From positions 1,736,001 through 1,800,000 of the forward strand of contig NZ_FWFO01000001.1 in assembly GCF_900172225.1 (NCBI RefSeq): a DNA stretch of 64,000 bases, read 5' to 3'. Positions 43,355 through 52,806 of the stretch are shown piece after piece (within the stretch, counting starts at the first letter, position 1; each line of letters starts with the position of its first letter). A model generated the notes under the pieces. The model did not search any database. It was not told where the DNA came from and saw only the letters and a program-made list of their open reading frames with translations. The position numbers and the translations under genes are program-made. The DNA comes from Falsiruegeria litorea R37 (GTDB lineage Bacteria; Pseudomonadota; Alphaproteobacteria; Rhodobacterales; Rhodobacteraceae).

Positions 43355-44515
43355 ATGAAAACCCTCACTACGACGCAAGACCTTGCCGACTTTTGTTCAG
43401 CGGCAGCCCAACACCCCTATGTCACTGTAGATACCGAGTTCCTGCGCGAACGAACGTATTATTCCAAGCTGTGCCTGGTGCAGCTGGCCTATCCAGGGGA
43501 GGGCGATGAAAACGCTGTTTTGGTCGACCCATTGGCCGAGGGGATGTCGCTGGAGCCGCTGCACGAGCTGTTTCGAAACACGGATGTGGTCAAGGTGTTC
43601 CATGCCGCGCGCCAGGATCTGGAGATCTTCTGGATCGACGCGCAGGTGTTCCCCGAGCCGCTGTTTGACACGCAAGTCGCCGCCATGGTCTGCGGCTTTG
43701 GCGAACAGGTGGGGTACGAGACGCTGGTGCGCAAGATCTGCAAGCAGGGGCTCGACAAGACCTCGCGCTTTACGGACTGGTCGCGCCGCCCGCTGAGCAA
43801 AGCACAACAGACCTATGCCCTGGCGGATGTAACCCACCTGCGTAAGATCTATGAATATTTGGCGGCCGAGCTGGAAAAATCCGGTCGCAGCCGATGGGTC
43901 ACCGAAGAGCTTACTATCCTGACATCTCCGGCGACCTATGACATTCGCCCCGAAGATGCCTGGAAGCGCGTGAAAACACGCACGACGTCGGGCAAGTTCC
44001 TGGCCGTCGTCCGGGAATTGGCGCAATTCCGCGAAGAATATGCCCAGGCCAACAATGTCCCGCGCAACCGGGTGTTCAAGGACGACGCGCTGGTTGAATT
44101 GGCGTCGACCAAGCCGCGCAGTGGCTCGGACCTTGGCAATTCGCGCCTTTTGCTGCGCGAGGCGCGCAAGGGCGCGATTTCCGAGGGGATTCTGGCTGCG
44201 GTGAAACGCGGTGTCGACTGCCCGCCGGAAAACCACCCCAAGATCGACAAGAGCCGTGACAAGCTGCAGGTCAATCCGGCGCTCGCCGATCTGCTGCGCG
44301 TGCTGCTGAAGTCCAAAACCGAAAGCGCAGGCGTTGCGGCCAAGCTGATTGCGCCAAGCTCGGACCTGGACGCGATTGCGGCAGGGATGCGTGATGTACC
44401 GGCACTCAGCGGATGGCGGTATGAAGTCTTTGGCGAAGATGCGATGCGCCTGTGTGAAGGCGAGATTGCACTCACGGCCAAGGGGCAGGCTGTAAAGGTT
44501 GTCTCGCTGAACTAG
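43355..44515 (+). CDS. rnd: Ribonuclease D
   Basis: This 386-residue DEDDy exonuclease matures tRNA 3' ends. ExoI is VDTEFLRE (Asp, Glu), ExoII is FHAARQDLEIF (Asp), and ExoIII is YALADVTHL (Tyr, Asp). It is followed by an HRDC domain (LAVVRELAQFREEYAQANNVPRNRVFKDD). It is preceded by an AT-rich promoter-like region and is not coupled to purN. Confidence 0.94.
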   Translation: MKTLTTTQDLADFCSAAAQHPYVTVDTEFLRERTYYSKLCLVQLAYPGEGDENAVLVDPLAEGMSLEPLHELFRNTDVVKVFHAARQDLEIFWIDAQVFPEPLFDTQVAAMVCGFGEQVGYETLVRKICKQGLDKTSRFTDWSRRPLSKAQQTYALADVTHLRKIYEYLAAELEKSGRSRWVTEELTILTSPATYDIRPEDAWKRVKTRTTSGKFLAVVRELAQFREEYAQANNVPRNRVFKDDALVELASTKPRSGSDLGNSRLLLREARKGAISEGILAAVKRGVDCPPENHPKIDKSRDKLQVNPALADLLRVLLKSKTESAGVAAKLIAPSSDLDAIAAGMRDVPALSGWRYEVFGEDAMRLCEGEIALTAKGQAVKVVSLN

Positions 44516-44523
44516 GCAGGGTG

Positions 44524-44541
44524 GGCGCGGTTAACCGCGCC
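44524..44541. terminator. Palindrome between convergent genes
   Basis: GGCGCGG-TTAA-CCGCGCC lies 9 bp after the rnd stop and spans the stop codon of the convergent lipoprotein gene (44531-44533). It could terminate both transcripts; no T-run is present. Confidence 0.4.
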
Positions 44542-45058
44542 GCCGAGATTCACGTACGTTTTCCTGCCCGACCACCCGGATCAGACGGATGTTTTGCAGA
44601 TCCTGGCGCGAAAGGCTGATCGCCTGACGGATGGTGCGCGTGCGCTCGGGGCCCTGCGGTGTCGCCGTCTCGGGATAGGTCACATAGAACGTGTAGGTCA
44701 AAACGCCCTTGTCGGCGTCGTCCTCGGCCGGGGTCAGGCGCAGCTCGGCGTCATAGGCGCCTTGGCGATTGGCAACGCCGACGACCTGGATGATGGCTCC
44801 GCTGGTGGTCGGATCAATCTGCATCTCGGTCACTTTGGTGATCGGGATGCTGCGATCCTCTTCCTCGGGGCGCGCAAAGATGCTGCGTCGGGATTCGGGG
44901 ATCAGCGGATTGGTGTTGGCCGTTGCCGTGCTTTCAATCGGAGCAGAGGTGCTGCCGCCAAACCAGTTGGTCGGGTTGACCCGCGAGTCGCGCCAGCCGC
45001 CACATGCCGACACTGTCAGGCCCGCGATCAAAAGAACTGCGAGAGGTTTGTTCATCAT
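44531..45058 (-). CDS. Putative lipoprotein of unknown function
   Basis: The product is 175 residues. A signal peptide with lipobox LTVSAC (Cys ~19) is followed by a Ser/Thr-rich linker and a C-terminal domain of about 110 residues (ITKVTEMQIDPTTSGAIIQVVGVANRQGAYDAELRL..). I recognise no named family. It is likely attached to the outer membrane on the periplasmic side. Start MMNKPLAV at 45058. It is divergent from sufE. Confidence 0.75.
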   Translation of the reverse strand: MMNKPLAVLLIAGLTVSACGGWRDSRVNPTNWFGGSTSAPIESTATANTNPLIPESRRSIFARPEEEDRSIPITKVTEMQIDPTTSGAIIQVVGVANRQGAYDAELRLTPAEDDADKGVLTYTFYVTYPETATPQGPERTRTIRQAISLSRQDLQNIRLIRVVGQENVRESRRRG

Positions 45059-45204
45059 GCCGGCCCCGTACTGTCGTCTTTGTTGCAAGTCTTTTCGTTG
45101 TTATCGGTTACCGCATCTGAGACGCGTTGAAAAGCCATCGTGGGTCTGGACAGGACCCGCAGGGCGGCTTAGGTCACAGCCTGACTAGAGGAAGGATGCA
45201 AGCC

Positions 45205-45615
45205 ATGGCCACTGAGGCGTTCGAAGAACTGGTGGAAGACTTTGAATTCCTGGACGATTGGGAAGATCGGTATCGCCATGTGATCGATCAGGGCAAGGCA
45301 ATGGTGCCCCTCGATGAGGCGTTCAAAGTGCCCGCGACCAAGGTGCACGGCTGCGCCAGCCAGGTGTGGTTGCAGCCCAAGATCGAAAACGGTGTCTTTC
45401 AGTTCGACGGGGACAGCGATGCGCTGATCGTGCGCGGGCTGATCGCCGTCTTGCGGGCGCTTTACAATGGCGTTCCTGTGGCCCAAGTCGGGCAGGTGGA
45501 CGCGCGCGCAGAGTTGGGGCGTCTTGGCCTCAACGAGCATCTCTCGGCGCAGCGTTCGAACGGCGTGCGGTCGATGATCGAGCGGATCAACGAGGTTGCG
45601 CTGGCCGCGGCCTAA
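45205..45615 (+). CDS. sufE: SufE-family cysteine desulfuration protein
   Basis: This 136-residue protein accepts sulfur from SufS. The active Cys lies in KVHGCASQVWLQP, and the FEFLDDWEDRYRHVIDQGK start is typical. AGGAAGG is ~10 nt before ATG 45205; an ATG at 45196 overlaps the ribosome site and is less likely. Its 3' end overlaps the convergent DUF1638 gene by 4 bp. No other suf gene is in view. Confidence 0.93.
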   Translation: MATEAFEELVEDFEFLDDWEDRYRHVIDQGKAMVPLDEAFKVPATKVHGCASQVWLQPKIENGVFQFDGDSDALIVRGLIAVLRALYNGVPVAQVGQVDARAELGRLGLNEHLSAQRSNGVRSMIERINEVALAAA

Positions 45616-46328
45616 TCAGGGGGGCGCTTCGCCCAGACAGCCATGGTGGTCTCCAGATCGCCATATCCGGTAAAGCGCCGCTCGAACTCCAGCCCCATGC
45701 GCTCGGCAATCTCGCGGGCGCGTTCCGTTAACACCGGATCGTCGATCTGTGCCTGATAGACCACCTTGGTGTAGTTGCCGAAATACATGTCCAGCAACTC
45801 GGGGTGGCGATCCAGTCCCATGGGCTTCCAGATAAAGGCATCAAATTGACGCGCCAGGAAATCCGTCAGGTAGAAGGCGGTGGTCTCGTCGTCCTTGCGG
45901 GCATCAAAGACATCGTTGCCCTCGAAGAATGAATAGCAGTGCGGGCCTTTGACCATCTCGACGCCCAAGCGTTCGCAGGCTGACTGTAGATGCCCACCGG
46001 TGCCGCAATCGGCATATACGACAAAGACTTGATCATAGACCTGCCTGTGGCGCTCTACGGCGTCTTCGACCGCTTCGGTGATGCGGTCAGGTTGGATGTG
46101 CAGGATTGCAGGCAAGCAGGTCAGGTCCATGTGATCCCAGCCGTTGCGCTCTTTCACTGCCAGAATTTCACGCGCGAGCGCCCCGCAGGCGATTAGCAAG
46201 ATGCGACCGGTCTTGCGCTCGGGCGGGGCCAGCCCCTTGTCTGTCAGGCTTTGGTCCTGCAACGAGCGACCCGTTGCACGCAAAACGGCCCGCCGTTCGG
46301 GGCGAGCCGTTCTGCTGCGTCTGGCCAT
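45612..46328 (-). CDS. DUF1638-family protein
   Basis: The product is 238 residues. Features: LLIACGALAREILAV near residue 43, VFVVYADCGTGG, a Cys/His-containing HCYSFFEG, and a late NYTKVVYQAQ. This matches DUF1638, which typically lies beside corrinoid proteins and methyltransferases; its reaction is not known to me. Only 4 bp separate it from the upstream corrinoid-protein gene, so the two form one operon. Confidence 0.85.
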   Translation of the reverse strand: MARRSRTARPERRAVLRATGRSLQDQSLTDKGLAPPERKTGRILLIACGALAREILAVKERNGWDHMDLTCLPAILHIQPDRITEAVEDAVERHRQVYDQVFVVYADCGTGGHLQSACERLGVEMVKGPHCYSFFEGNDVFDARKDDETTAFYLTDFLARQFDAFIWKPMGLDRHPELLDMYFGNYTKVVYQAQIDDPVLTERAREIAERMGLEFERRFTGYGDLETTMAVWAKRPPD

Positions 46329-46332
46329 CGGC

Positions 46333-47031
46333 TCAGGCGCTGAGTTGGTTGTGCTTGCGACCGACGAAATCCTTGGCGGTTTCCACGGCAACAGCAGCAT
46401 CACGGCAATAGGCGTCTGCGCCGATTGCTTTGCCGAATTCTTCGTTCAGGGGCGCGCCGCCCACCAGAACGATATAGTCGTCCCGAATGCCCTGTTCGAC
46501 CATCGTGTCGATCACCACCTTCATGTAGGGCATGGTGGTGGTCAGCAGGGCGGACATGCCCAGGATGTCGGGCTCTTCGTTTTCCAGAGCTTCCAGGTAG
46601 TTTTCGACCGGGTTGTTGATGCCCAGATCGACCACTTCAAAGCCTGCGCCTTCCATCATCATCGACACCAGGTTTTTGCCGATGTCGTGGATGTCGCCTT
46701 TGACGGTGCCGATGACCATCTTGCCGACGCGCGGCGCGCCGGTTTCAGCCAGCAGCGGTTTCAGGATGTGCATGCCACCCTTCATCGCGTTTGCCGCCAA
46801 CAGAACCTCAGGCACAAACAGGATGCCGTCGCGGAAGTCTGCGCCCACGATGGTCATGCCGCCAACCAGAGCTTTGGTCAGGATGTCGTATGGCATCCAT
46901 TTGCGTTCGAGCAGAATGTTGACGCCTTCTTCGATCTCTTCCTTGAGACCGTCATAAAGGTCGTCGAACATCTGTTGGACCAGTTCTTCGTCGTCGAGTT
47001 CCGACAGGATGATGTCATCTTCTTCCGACAT
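46333..47031 (-). CDS. Cobalamin-binding corrinoid protein (MtbC/MttC type)
   Basis: The product is 232 residues. A helical cap domain (residues 15-95) is followed by a Rossmann B12-binding domain with DIHDIGKN (the DxHxxG His that ligates cobalt), SALLTTTM and VLVGGAPL. Such proteins carry the methyl group between a substrate-specific methyltransferase and a tetrahydrofolate methyltransferase; neither partner gene is in this window. It is paired with DUF1638. Confidence 0.9.
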   Translation of the reverse strand: MSEEDDIILSELDDEELVQQMFDDLYDGLKEEIEEGVNILLERKWMPYDILTKALVGGMTIVGADFRDGILFVPEVLLAANAMKGGMHILKPLLAETGAPRVGKMVIGTVKGDIHDIGKNLVSMMMEGAGFEVVDLGINNPVENYLEALENEEPDILGMSALLTTTMPYMKVVIDTMVEQGIRDDYIVLVGGAPLNEEFGKAIGADAYCRDAAVAVETAKDFVGRKHNQLSA

Positions 47032-47385
47032 GGTGCGATTCCTTAAGCTGTGCGGGGCGCGCCCGACTGATGGCCGTTTTTTCTGTTTTTGCCGTTTGGC
47101 CGCGTTTCGACTGCGTCAGTTGCGACACAGACGGTTCTGCAACCGACCTATAGGGATGAAAATGCAGGATTGATAATGAGAAATTCGCAGAATGATGTTT
47201 GAAATGATGCATATCATGTCGCCGGATCCTGTATTGCTTCGCTTGTCTTCAGCGAATCTTTTGAGGATTGGCGACCATGTAGCGGCGCATGAAATACCCA
47301 AGGAATCAGGGGTTTATGCTGCGTTGCAGAAAGATGCACCTGTTTGCCAATTGCAAATGTTCCTATTTTGTTCTAGTCCCATGGA
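47032..47385. other. Divergent control region: corrinoid gene / radical SAM gene
   Basis: A 354-bp AT-richer intergenic region with no convincing gene. The side near 47359 holds an SOS box (listed separately). The frame across 47192-47385 is short and lacks a ribosome site. No riboswitch that I can recognise is present, including no obvious cobalamin riboswitch. Confidence 0.5.
47359..47373 (+). promoter_or_regulatory. LexA (SOS) box before the radical SAM gene
   Basis: GTTC-CTATTTT-GTTC matches the alphaproteobacterial LexA site GTTC-N7-GTTC exactly, 12 bp before the ATG. The same motif lies before lexA at 55566. Confidence 0.8.
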
Positions 47386-48474
47386 ATGGAACGGTTCGAA
47401 ACAGAAAAGCTGCTGGGGAGTGAGGTACGTGGACGCGGAACCACGTCGAACGCAACGGGGCGGTATGAGACCACGACGCGTGATGGTTTCGACGATGGCT
47501 GGACGGCGGAAAACGCATTGCCACCGTTACGCACCGAGGTTTCGAATGAAATCGCTCGCAGTTTGATCACGTACAACCGGTCTCCGGATTTGCCTTTTGA
47601 CCGATCAATCAATCCGTACCGTGGGTGTGAACATGGATGCAGCTATTGCTTTGCGCGTCCTACACATGCCTACTTGGGTCTCTCACCGGGGTTGGATTTT
47701 GAGACGAAATTGATCGCGCGCGCCAATGCCGCCGAGGTCTTGCGCAAAGAATTGAGTGCGCGTCGCTACAAGGTTGCTCCGATTGCGATTGGAACCAACA
47801 CCGACCCCTATCAACCGATTGAGCGTGACAGGGGGATCGTGCGCGATTGCTTGCGGGTGTTGGCCGAGTTCAACCATCCCGTCGCCATTGTTACCAAGGG
47901 AACGTTGATCGAACGGGACATGGATGTTCTGGCGCCGATGGCAGCGCGAGGGCTTGTCCGTGTGGGGATATCACTCACGACGCTTGATCCTGGGTTGTCC
48001 CGCAGGATGGAGCCCCGTGCGCCCGGGCCGATCCAACGGTTGCGGGTCATCCGAGCGTTGACCGGGGCAGGGGTGCCCGTGCGGGTCATGACCTCTCCGC
48101 TGGTACCGGGTTTGACAGATCACGAGCTTGAGGCGTTGCTGGCCGCAGGCAAGGACGCTGGCGCTGATGCCGCCAGTTGGATCATGCTGCGCCTACCGCG
48201 CGAGGTGTCCGAACTATGGCAGGAATGGTTGGCGGAGCATGAGCCAAATCGGTTCGACCGCGTTATGGCGCGCCTGCGTGAGATGCACGGCGGGCGCGAT
48301 TATGACCCGCGGTGGGGGCACCGAATGCGGGGCGAGGGGCACTATGCCGAGATGGTGGCGCAGCGCTTTGACATGGCAACCAAAAGGCTGGGGCTGGTTC
48401 AGAAAACCCCACCTTTGCGAACGGATCTGTTTGCCGTGCCGGAACAGCCCGGTGACCAGCTTTCTCTGTTCTGA
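47386..48474 (+). CDS. PA0069-family radical SAM protein with C-terminal clamp motif
   Basis: The product is 362 residues. The radical SAM cluster is CX3CX2C at Cys81, Cys85 and Cys88 (NPYRGCEHGCSYCFARP), followed by a TIM-barrel-like domain (IGTNTDPYQPIE, VAIVTKGTLIERD, VGISLTTLD). It is related to spore photoproduct lyase-like enzymes. The last five residues are QLSLF, the canonical beta-sliding-clamp-binding pentapeptide. A perfect LexA box lies 12 bp before the start. Together these suggest an SOS-induced DNA repair enzyme working at the replisome (inference). An out-of-frame ATG lies at 47381. Confidence 0.88.
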   Translation: MERFETEKLLGSEVRGRGTTSNATGRYETTTRDGFDDGWTAENALPPLRTEVSNEIARSLITYNRSPDLPFDRSINPYRGCEHGCSYCFARPTHAYLGLSPGLDFETKLIARANAAEVLRKELSARRYKVAPIAIGTNTDPYQPIERDRGIVRDCLRVLAEFNHPVAIVTKGTLIERDMDVLAPMAARGLVRVGISLTTLDPGLSRRMEPRAPGPIQRLRVIRALTGAGVPVRVMTSPLVPGLTDHELEALLAAGKDAGADAASWIMLRLPREVSELWQEWLAEHEPNRFDRVMARLREMHGGRDYDPRWGHRMRGEGHYAEMVAQRFDMATKRLGLVQKTPPLRTDLFAVPEQPGDQLSLF

Positions 48475-48519
48475 CCGCGTTTTATCCGGAACCTAAACTA
48501 AAACCGGGGGGCCGAGCGG

Positions 48520-49713
48520 TCAGCGGGAGATCGGATCGTTGACCAGTATCTGGTCCAAATGCACGCCGCCTCGTTCAAATTCGACAATCGGGCGTCCGTT
48601 TTCCAGCAATGTCTGGCCGCCGTCGTCGTTGTTTTGCAGCGAAAAGTTGGGTGGGTTTGTTGCCAGACCTTCGCGTTGAAAGATGAAGATGTCTTCGCTG
48701 CTGTTGAAGTCGGTTATGCGAACCACCTCGCTGCCATCGCCCCAGTACAGAACGACATCGTTCCCGCTGCCGGTGATCACGGTGTCGCCGCTTGCTGCGC
48801 CCAGGGTATCGTTGCCGTCGCCGCCATCCAAAAGGTCAGGGGCATTGTCATCCGTCGGATCCGGTGAGGCCCTAAGCAGGTTCATCGCAAAATCGGGGTC
48901 GGCGCTCTTGAGCACGCGGCTCCATTCTTCGACCGTCAGTTCGCGCGCGTAGAAGTCACCGCCATACAGGACGTCATCGCCATCGCCACCGATGAGCGTG
49001 TCAGACCCCGCATTGCCGTCCAGAGCGTCGGTTCCGGCACCGCCTGTCAGGCTGTCCGCGCCGTTGCCCCCAATCATCAGATCAACGTCGCCGCCGCCCT
49101 GGAGCGTGTCATCGCCCTCTTCGCCAAGCAGGAGGTTGGCTGAGGCACCGCCGTCCAGGGAATCGTTTCCAAGGCCCCCGGCCAACAGGTCCACGTCACC
49201 TTCACCCAACAAAGTATCGTCGCCTGATCCGCCTTCCAGGGTATCTTCGCCTGCGCCGCCTTCAAGACGGTCATTGCCAGCTTGGCCATTCAGATCATCG
49301 TTGCCAAACCCGCCATCCAACAGGTCGCCGCCTTCCCCGCCATTGAGAACGTCAAAGCCCAGACTGCCGCGCAACGTGTCCGCTCCGTCGTCGCCCCACA
49401 GACGGTCGTTGCCCGGTCCGCCACGCAGCAGATCGTCGCCGGTTGCGCCGCGCAGCTGGTCATTGCCGCTGTTGCCGTTAAGCGTATCGTTGCCTTCGTC
49501 GCCAAGCAGGGTGTCGTTGCCATTCAGGCCGTTAAAAACGTCGTCCAGCAGGTTGCCCTGCATAAGGTCGTTTCCTTGAGTTCCGTTCTGGGTGTCCTCG
49601 TCTGTGGTGGGATCAGGGGAAACCGGGTCTGCTGATCCGGTTCCATCGTCATCATTTCCAAGAGAAACCGCTCCGGCAACCGCGCCAAGACCAAGCAATA
49701 CCAACAACCACAT
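48520..49713 (-). CDS. RTX (hemolysin-type Ca2+-binding) repeat protein
   Basis: The product is 397 residues. An N-terminal hydrophobic helix ([17 protein letters not shown]) is followed by an acidic linker, then about 20 GGxGxDxLx-type nonapeptides between residues 45 and 255. A spacer then precedes a last RTX block ([12 protein letters not shown].., [14 protein letters not shown]) and a beta-rich C-terminus. The N-terminal helix is unusual, since RTX proteins secreted by type I systems normally lack one. No secretion genes are adjacent. A GACGC/GCGTC palindrome lies upstream. It is a conceivable substrate of the HlyC-type enzyme, though no Lys-rich acylation segment is obvious. Confidence 0.9.
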   Translation of the reverse strand: MWLLVLLGLGAVAGAVSLGNDDDGTGSADPVSPDPTTDEDTQNGTQGNDLMQGNLLDDVFNGLNGNDTLLGDEGNDTLNGNSGNDQLRGATGDDLLRGGPGNDRLWGDDGADTLRGSLGFDVLNGGEGGDLLDGGFGNDDLNGQAGNDRLEGGAGEDTLEGGSGDDTLLGEGDVDLLAGGLGNDSLDGGASANLLLGEEGDDTLQGGGDVDLMIGGNGADSLTGGAGTDALDGNAGSDTLIGGDGDDVLYGGDFYARELTVEEWSRVLKSADPDFAMNLLRASPDPTDDNAPDLLDGGDGNDTLGAASGDTVITGSGNDVVLYWGDGSEVVRITDFNSSEDIFIFQREGLATNPPNFSLQNNDDGGQTLLENGRPIVEFERGGVHLDQILVNDPISR

Positions 49714-49759
49714 CGAATAGAATCTCCGGGAAAGAACTTTGTTTCAGAGTTTTAAGGTG

Positions 49760-49777
49760 CGACGCTAATTTGCGTCA
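49760..49777. promoter_or_regulatory. 18-bp palindrome matching the XRE-region operators
   Basis: CGACGC-TAATTT-GCGTCA lies 47 bp upstream of the RTX start. It has the same half-sites, spacing and AT-rich centre as the pair at 15725-15764. Confidence 0.65.
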
Positions 49778-49835
49778 ATGGAGTTGGGAGATTTATTATC
49801 CAATATGACAATTTTTTCGGAAACACTCTGTTGAA

Positions 49836-49867
49836 CAAAAATAACCCCCGCATGAAACATGCGGGGG
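49836..49867 (-). terminator. Terminator of gltA
   Basis: On the minus strand CCCCCGCATG/CATGCGGGGG with a TTT centre, then TTATTTTTG. It lies 23 bp after the gltA stop. Confidence 0.92.
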
Positions 49868-49890
49868 CCTGAAATTGTACCGGTCGATAC

Positions 49891-51186
49891 TCAGCGGTTT
49901 TCGATGTCGACGTAGTCGCGTTCGGTCGAGCCCAGATACAACTGGCGCGGGCGGCCGATCTTGTTCTGCGGATCGCCGATCATTTCTTTCCACTGCGAGA
50001 TCCAGCCCACGGTGCGCGACAGCGCAAAGATCGGGGTGAACATCGACGTCGGGAAACCCATCGCCTCGAGGATGATGCCCGAATAGAAGTCGACGTTCGG
50101 GAACAGCTTCTTCTCAGCAAAGTAGGGGTCGTTCAGAGCGACCTGTTCCAGCTCTTTGGCAACCTGCAGCAGCGGGTTGTTTTCGACACCCAGCAGATCC
50201 AGAACCTCATCCGCCGATTGCTTCATCACGGTCGCACGCGGGTCAAAGTTCTTGTAGACCCGGTGACCAAAGCCCATCAGGCGGAACGGATCGTTCTTGT
50301 CCTTGGCGCGGGCGATGAACTCGGGGATACGATCGGGGGTTCCAATTTCCTTGAGCATCTCCAGGCACGCCTGGTTGGCGCCACCGTGAGCCGGGCCCCA
50401 GAGGCAGGCGATACCAGCCGCGATGCAGGCAAACGGGTTGGCACCCGAGGACGACGCCAGACGCACGGTCGAGGTCGAGGCGTTCTGCTCGTGGTCCGCA
50501 TGCAGGGTAAAGATGCGGTCCATCGCACGACTCAGGATCGGATTCACCTCATAGTCTTCGGCCGGCACGGCAAAGCACATGCGCAGGAAGTTCGAAGCAT
50601 AATCCAGATCATTGCGCGGGAAGACGAACGGCTGACCGATTGAATATTTATACGCCATAGCCGCAATGGTCGGCATCTTGGCAATCAGGCGGTGCGAGGC
50701 GATCTCGCGCTGGCGCGGGTCCGCGATGTCGGTCGAGTCGTGATAGAATGCCGACATGGCGCCAACCACACCCACCATGATCGCCATCGGATGCGCATCG
50801 CGGCGGAACCCGCGGAAGAAGTTGTGCATCTGCTCGTGCAGCATGGTGTGGCGGGTGATGGTGCTTTCGAACTTTTCCAGGTCCGCAGCCGCCGGCAGTT
50901 CACCGTAAAGCAACAGATAGCACACTTCCAGGAAGTGCGATTTACCTGCCAGTTGATCAATCGGGTAACCGCGGTGCAGCAACTCGCCCTTTTCACCGTC
51001 GATGTAGGTGATGGTGCTGTCGCAGCTTGCGGTCGAGGTAAAGCCGGGGTCATAGGTGAACACACCCGCAGTGCCGTAAAGCTTGCGAATGTCGATGACG
51101 TCCGGACCGGTGGTCGGAGAGAAAATAGGCAACTCGTAGGATTCGCCATTCAGGCTCAGAGTGGCTGATTTCTTGCTCTCGGTCAT
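49891..51186 (-). CDS. gltA: Citrate synthase
   Basis: This 431-residue type II (hexameric) citrate synthase makes citrate from oxaloacetate and acetyl-CoA. Catalytic His in the [10 protein letters not shown] block and the [13 protein letters not shown] region; a second catalytic segment is [17 protein letters not shown]. The N-terminal beta-rich domain ([14 protein letters not shown]) is typical of the NADH-sensitive form. Start MTESKKSA at 51186. It follows gltX on the same strand, an arrangement often seen in alphaproteobacteria. Confidence 0.97.
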   Translation of the reverse strand: MTESKKSATLSLNGESYELPIFSPTTGPDVIDIRKLYGTAGVFTYDPGFTSTASCDSTITYIDGEKGELLHRGYPIDQLAGKSHFLEVCYLLLYGELPAAADLEKFESTITRHTMLHEQMHNFFRGFRRDAHPMAIMVGVVGAMSAFYHDSTDIADPRQREIASHRLIAKMPTIAAMAYKYSIGQPFVFPRNDLDYASNFLRMCFAVPAEDYEVNPILSRAMDRIFTLHADHEQNASTSTVRLASSSGANPFACIAAGIACLWGPAHGGANQACLEMLKEIGTPDRIPEFIARAKDKNDPFRLMGFGHRVYKNFDPRATVMKQSADEVLDLLGVENNPLLQVAKELEQVALNDPYFAEKKLFPNVDFYSGIILEAMGFPTSMFTPIFALSRTVGWISQWKEMIGDPQNKIGRPRQLYLGSTERDYVDIENR

Positions 51187-51311
51187 AGATGTCCCTTCCT
51201 CTGTACTGGCACGAAATGCGCCAATGCGGTCAAACATCGGCGCCGTGATCGTGCGGGCAGCGCCTGCGCGGCTGTCGCGCAGGTCCGTCGTATCTGTGCA
51301 GCGTTACCCGT

Positions 51312-52727
51312 TTATGAAGACTGGGCTTTTTCCGCTGCATCCTGAAGCCGCGCCAGGCTTTCGTCTTTGCCCAACACCAGCATCATGTCAAAAACCGAAG
51401 GTGTTACTGCTCGTCCTGCCAACGCAGCCCTCAGTGGGCCGGCCAGTTTTCCGAACTTCGTCTCTCGTGCTTCGGCAAAGCCGTTCAGAGAGGCCTCCAG
51501 ATCGTCTCGGGTCCAGCTAACATTTTGCAACTGCGGCGTCAATTCATTCAGTATACCATTGGATACCGATGCAAGCGCTTTCGCCGCCTTCGCGTCCTGC
51601 TCGATCGGGCGAGACGTCAGTGCAAAGTGAGCCTTTTCAAGGAGTTCCGGGAAAGTACGTGCCCGATCCTTGAGGCAATACATCGCACGTTCCAAATCAC
51701 CGGATTGTGTTTCCGTGAGAGCAGGCTGATTTGCCGCTGCCAAATAACCCTGAATCTCTTGCCGCAATGCAGCATCATCAGCGATTGCGATGTGCTGACC
51801 ACACAGGTTTTCCAATTTCTTGGTGTCAAACCGCGCCGGGCTTTTGCCGATTCCATCCAGATCGAACCATTCACGCGCTTGCGCGTCGGTAAAGAATTCA
51901 TCATCGCCATGGCTCCATCCCAGGCGGGCCAGGTAGTTGCGCATGCCTGCGGCGGGGTATCCCATCGCCTGGTATTCCTGAGCCCCAAGCGCGCCGTGTC
52001 GTTTCGACAGTTTCTTGCCGTCGGGCCCGTGGATCAGCGGGATATGCGCCCAAACCGGCACGTCCCATCCCATCGCCTCATAAATCATCATCTGACGCGC
52101 GGCGTTGTTCAGGTGGTCGTCACCGCGGATCACATGGGTCACGCCCATGTCGTGATCGTCGATGACCACGGCCAGCATGTAGACCGGCGTGCCGTCGCTG
52201 CGCAGCAGGATCATGTCGTCCAACTGATCGTTGCGGATGGTGACATCGCCCTGGACCTGATCACGGATCACGGTCGCGCCGTCCTGCGGCGCCTTGATCC
52301 GGATTACAAACGGCGCGTCGGGGTGGCTTGCAGCATCCGCATCCCGCCACGGGCTGCGGAACAGAGTGGATTTTCCCTCGGCCCGGGCCGCATCGCGGAA
52401 GGCAGCGATTTCCTCTTGGGTCGAGAAACACTTGTATGCTTTGCCCTCGGCCAGCAGGTGATTGGCCACCTCGGCGTGCCGTGCGGCACCTTCGAATTGG
52501 CTGACCACCTCTCCATCATGATCCAGGCCCAGCCAGCCCATGCCTTGCAGGATTGCCGCGGTTGCCTCGGGCGTCGAGCGTTCTCGGTCGGTATCTTCGA
52601 TCCGCAACAGGAACTTGCCGCCACGGCCCCGGGCATACAGCCAGTTGAACAGCGCGGTGCGTGCGCCCCCGATGTGGAGGAAACCGGTGGGGGATGGGGC
52701 GAAACGGGTGACGACCTGATCGGGCAT
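51312..52727 (-). CDS. gltX: Glutamate-tRNA ligase
   Basis: This 471-residue class I synthetase has the HIGH-type motif [16 protein letters not shown] and the KMSKS-type motif KLSKRHG, with a C-terminal anticodon-binding helical domain. Alphaproteobacteria often carry two gltX copies, one also charging tRNA-Gln; which this is cannot be told. Start [13 protein letters not shown] at 52727; ATG 52736 is possible. Confidence 0.96.
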   Translation of the reverse strand: MPDQVVTRFAPSPTGFLHIGGARTALFNWLYARGRGGKFLLRIEDTDRERSTPEATAAILQGMGWLGLDHDGEVVSQFEGAARHAEVANHLLAEGKAYKCFSTQEEIAAFRDAARAEGKSTLFRSPWRDADAASHPDAPFVIRIKAPQDGATVIRDQVQGDVTIRNDQLDDMILLRSDGTPVYMLAVVIDDHDMGVTHVIRGDDHLNNAARQMMIYEAMGWDVPVWAHIPLIHGPDGKKLSKRHGALGAQEYQAMGYPAAGMRNYLARLGWSHGDDEFFTDAQAREWFDLDGIGKSPARFDTKKLENLCGQHIAIADDAALRQEIQGYLAAANQPALTETQSGDLERAMYCLKDRARTFPELLEKAHFALTSRPIEQDAKAAKALASVSNGILNELTPQLQNVSWTRDDLEASLNGFAEARETKFGKLAGPLRAALAGRAVTPSVFDMMLVLGKDESLARLQDAAEKAQSS

Positions 52728-52806
52728 GGGCGGCATTTACCTTTTGGTAACTATGGTGGCGGTAACGTTTGCGCCTGTCTAACCAGACGGACGGATAGGA
52801 GCAAGC

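Noticed and set aside
47192-47566. Plus-strand frame overlapping the start of the radical SAM gene
   Set aside because: No ribosome site; the frame conflicts with the well-supported radical SAM gene and has no protein-like composition.
48640-49570. Periodic 27-bp pattern, considered as a possible CRISPR or tandem repeat array
   Set aside because: It encodes RTX nonapeptides in one open frame; the units are degenerate and have no spacers.
48992-49579. Ser/Pro-rich plus-strand frame opposite the RTX repeats
   Set aside because: It is the reverse complement of the repeated Gly-Asp codons and simply mirrors the periodicity of the RTX gene.
51263-51283. Hairpin CCTGCGCG/CGCGCAGG between gltX and gltA
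   Set aside because: A perfect 8-bp stem but no T-tract and GC-rich context; not enough to call a terminator.
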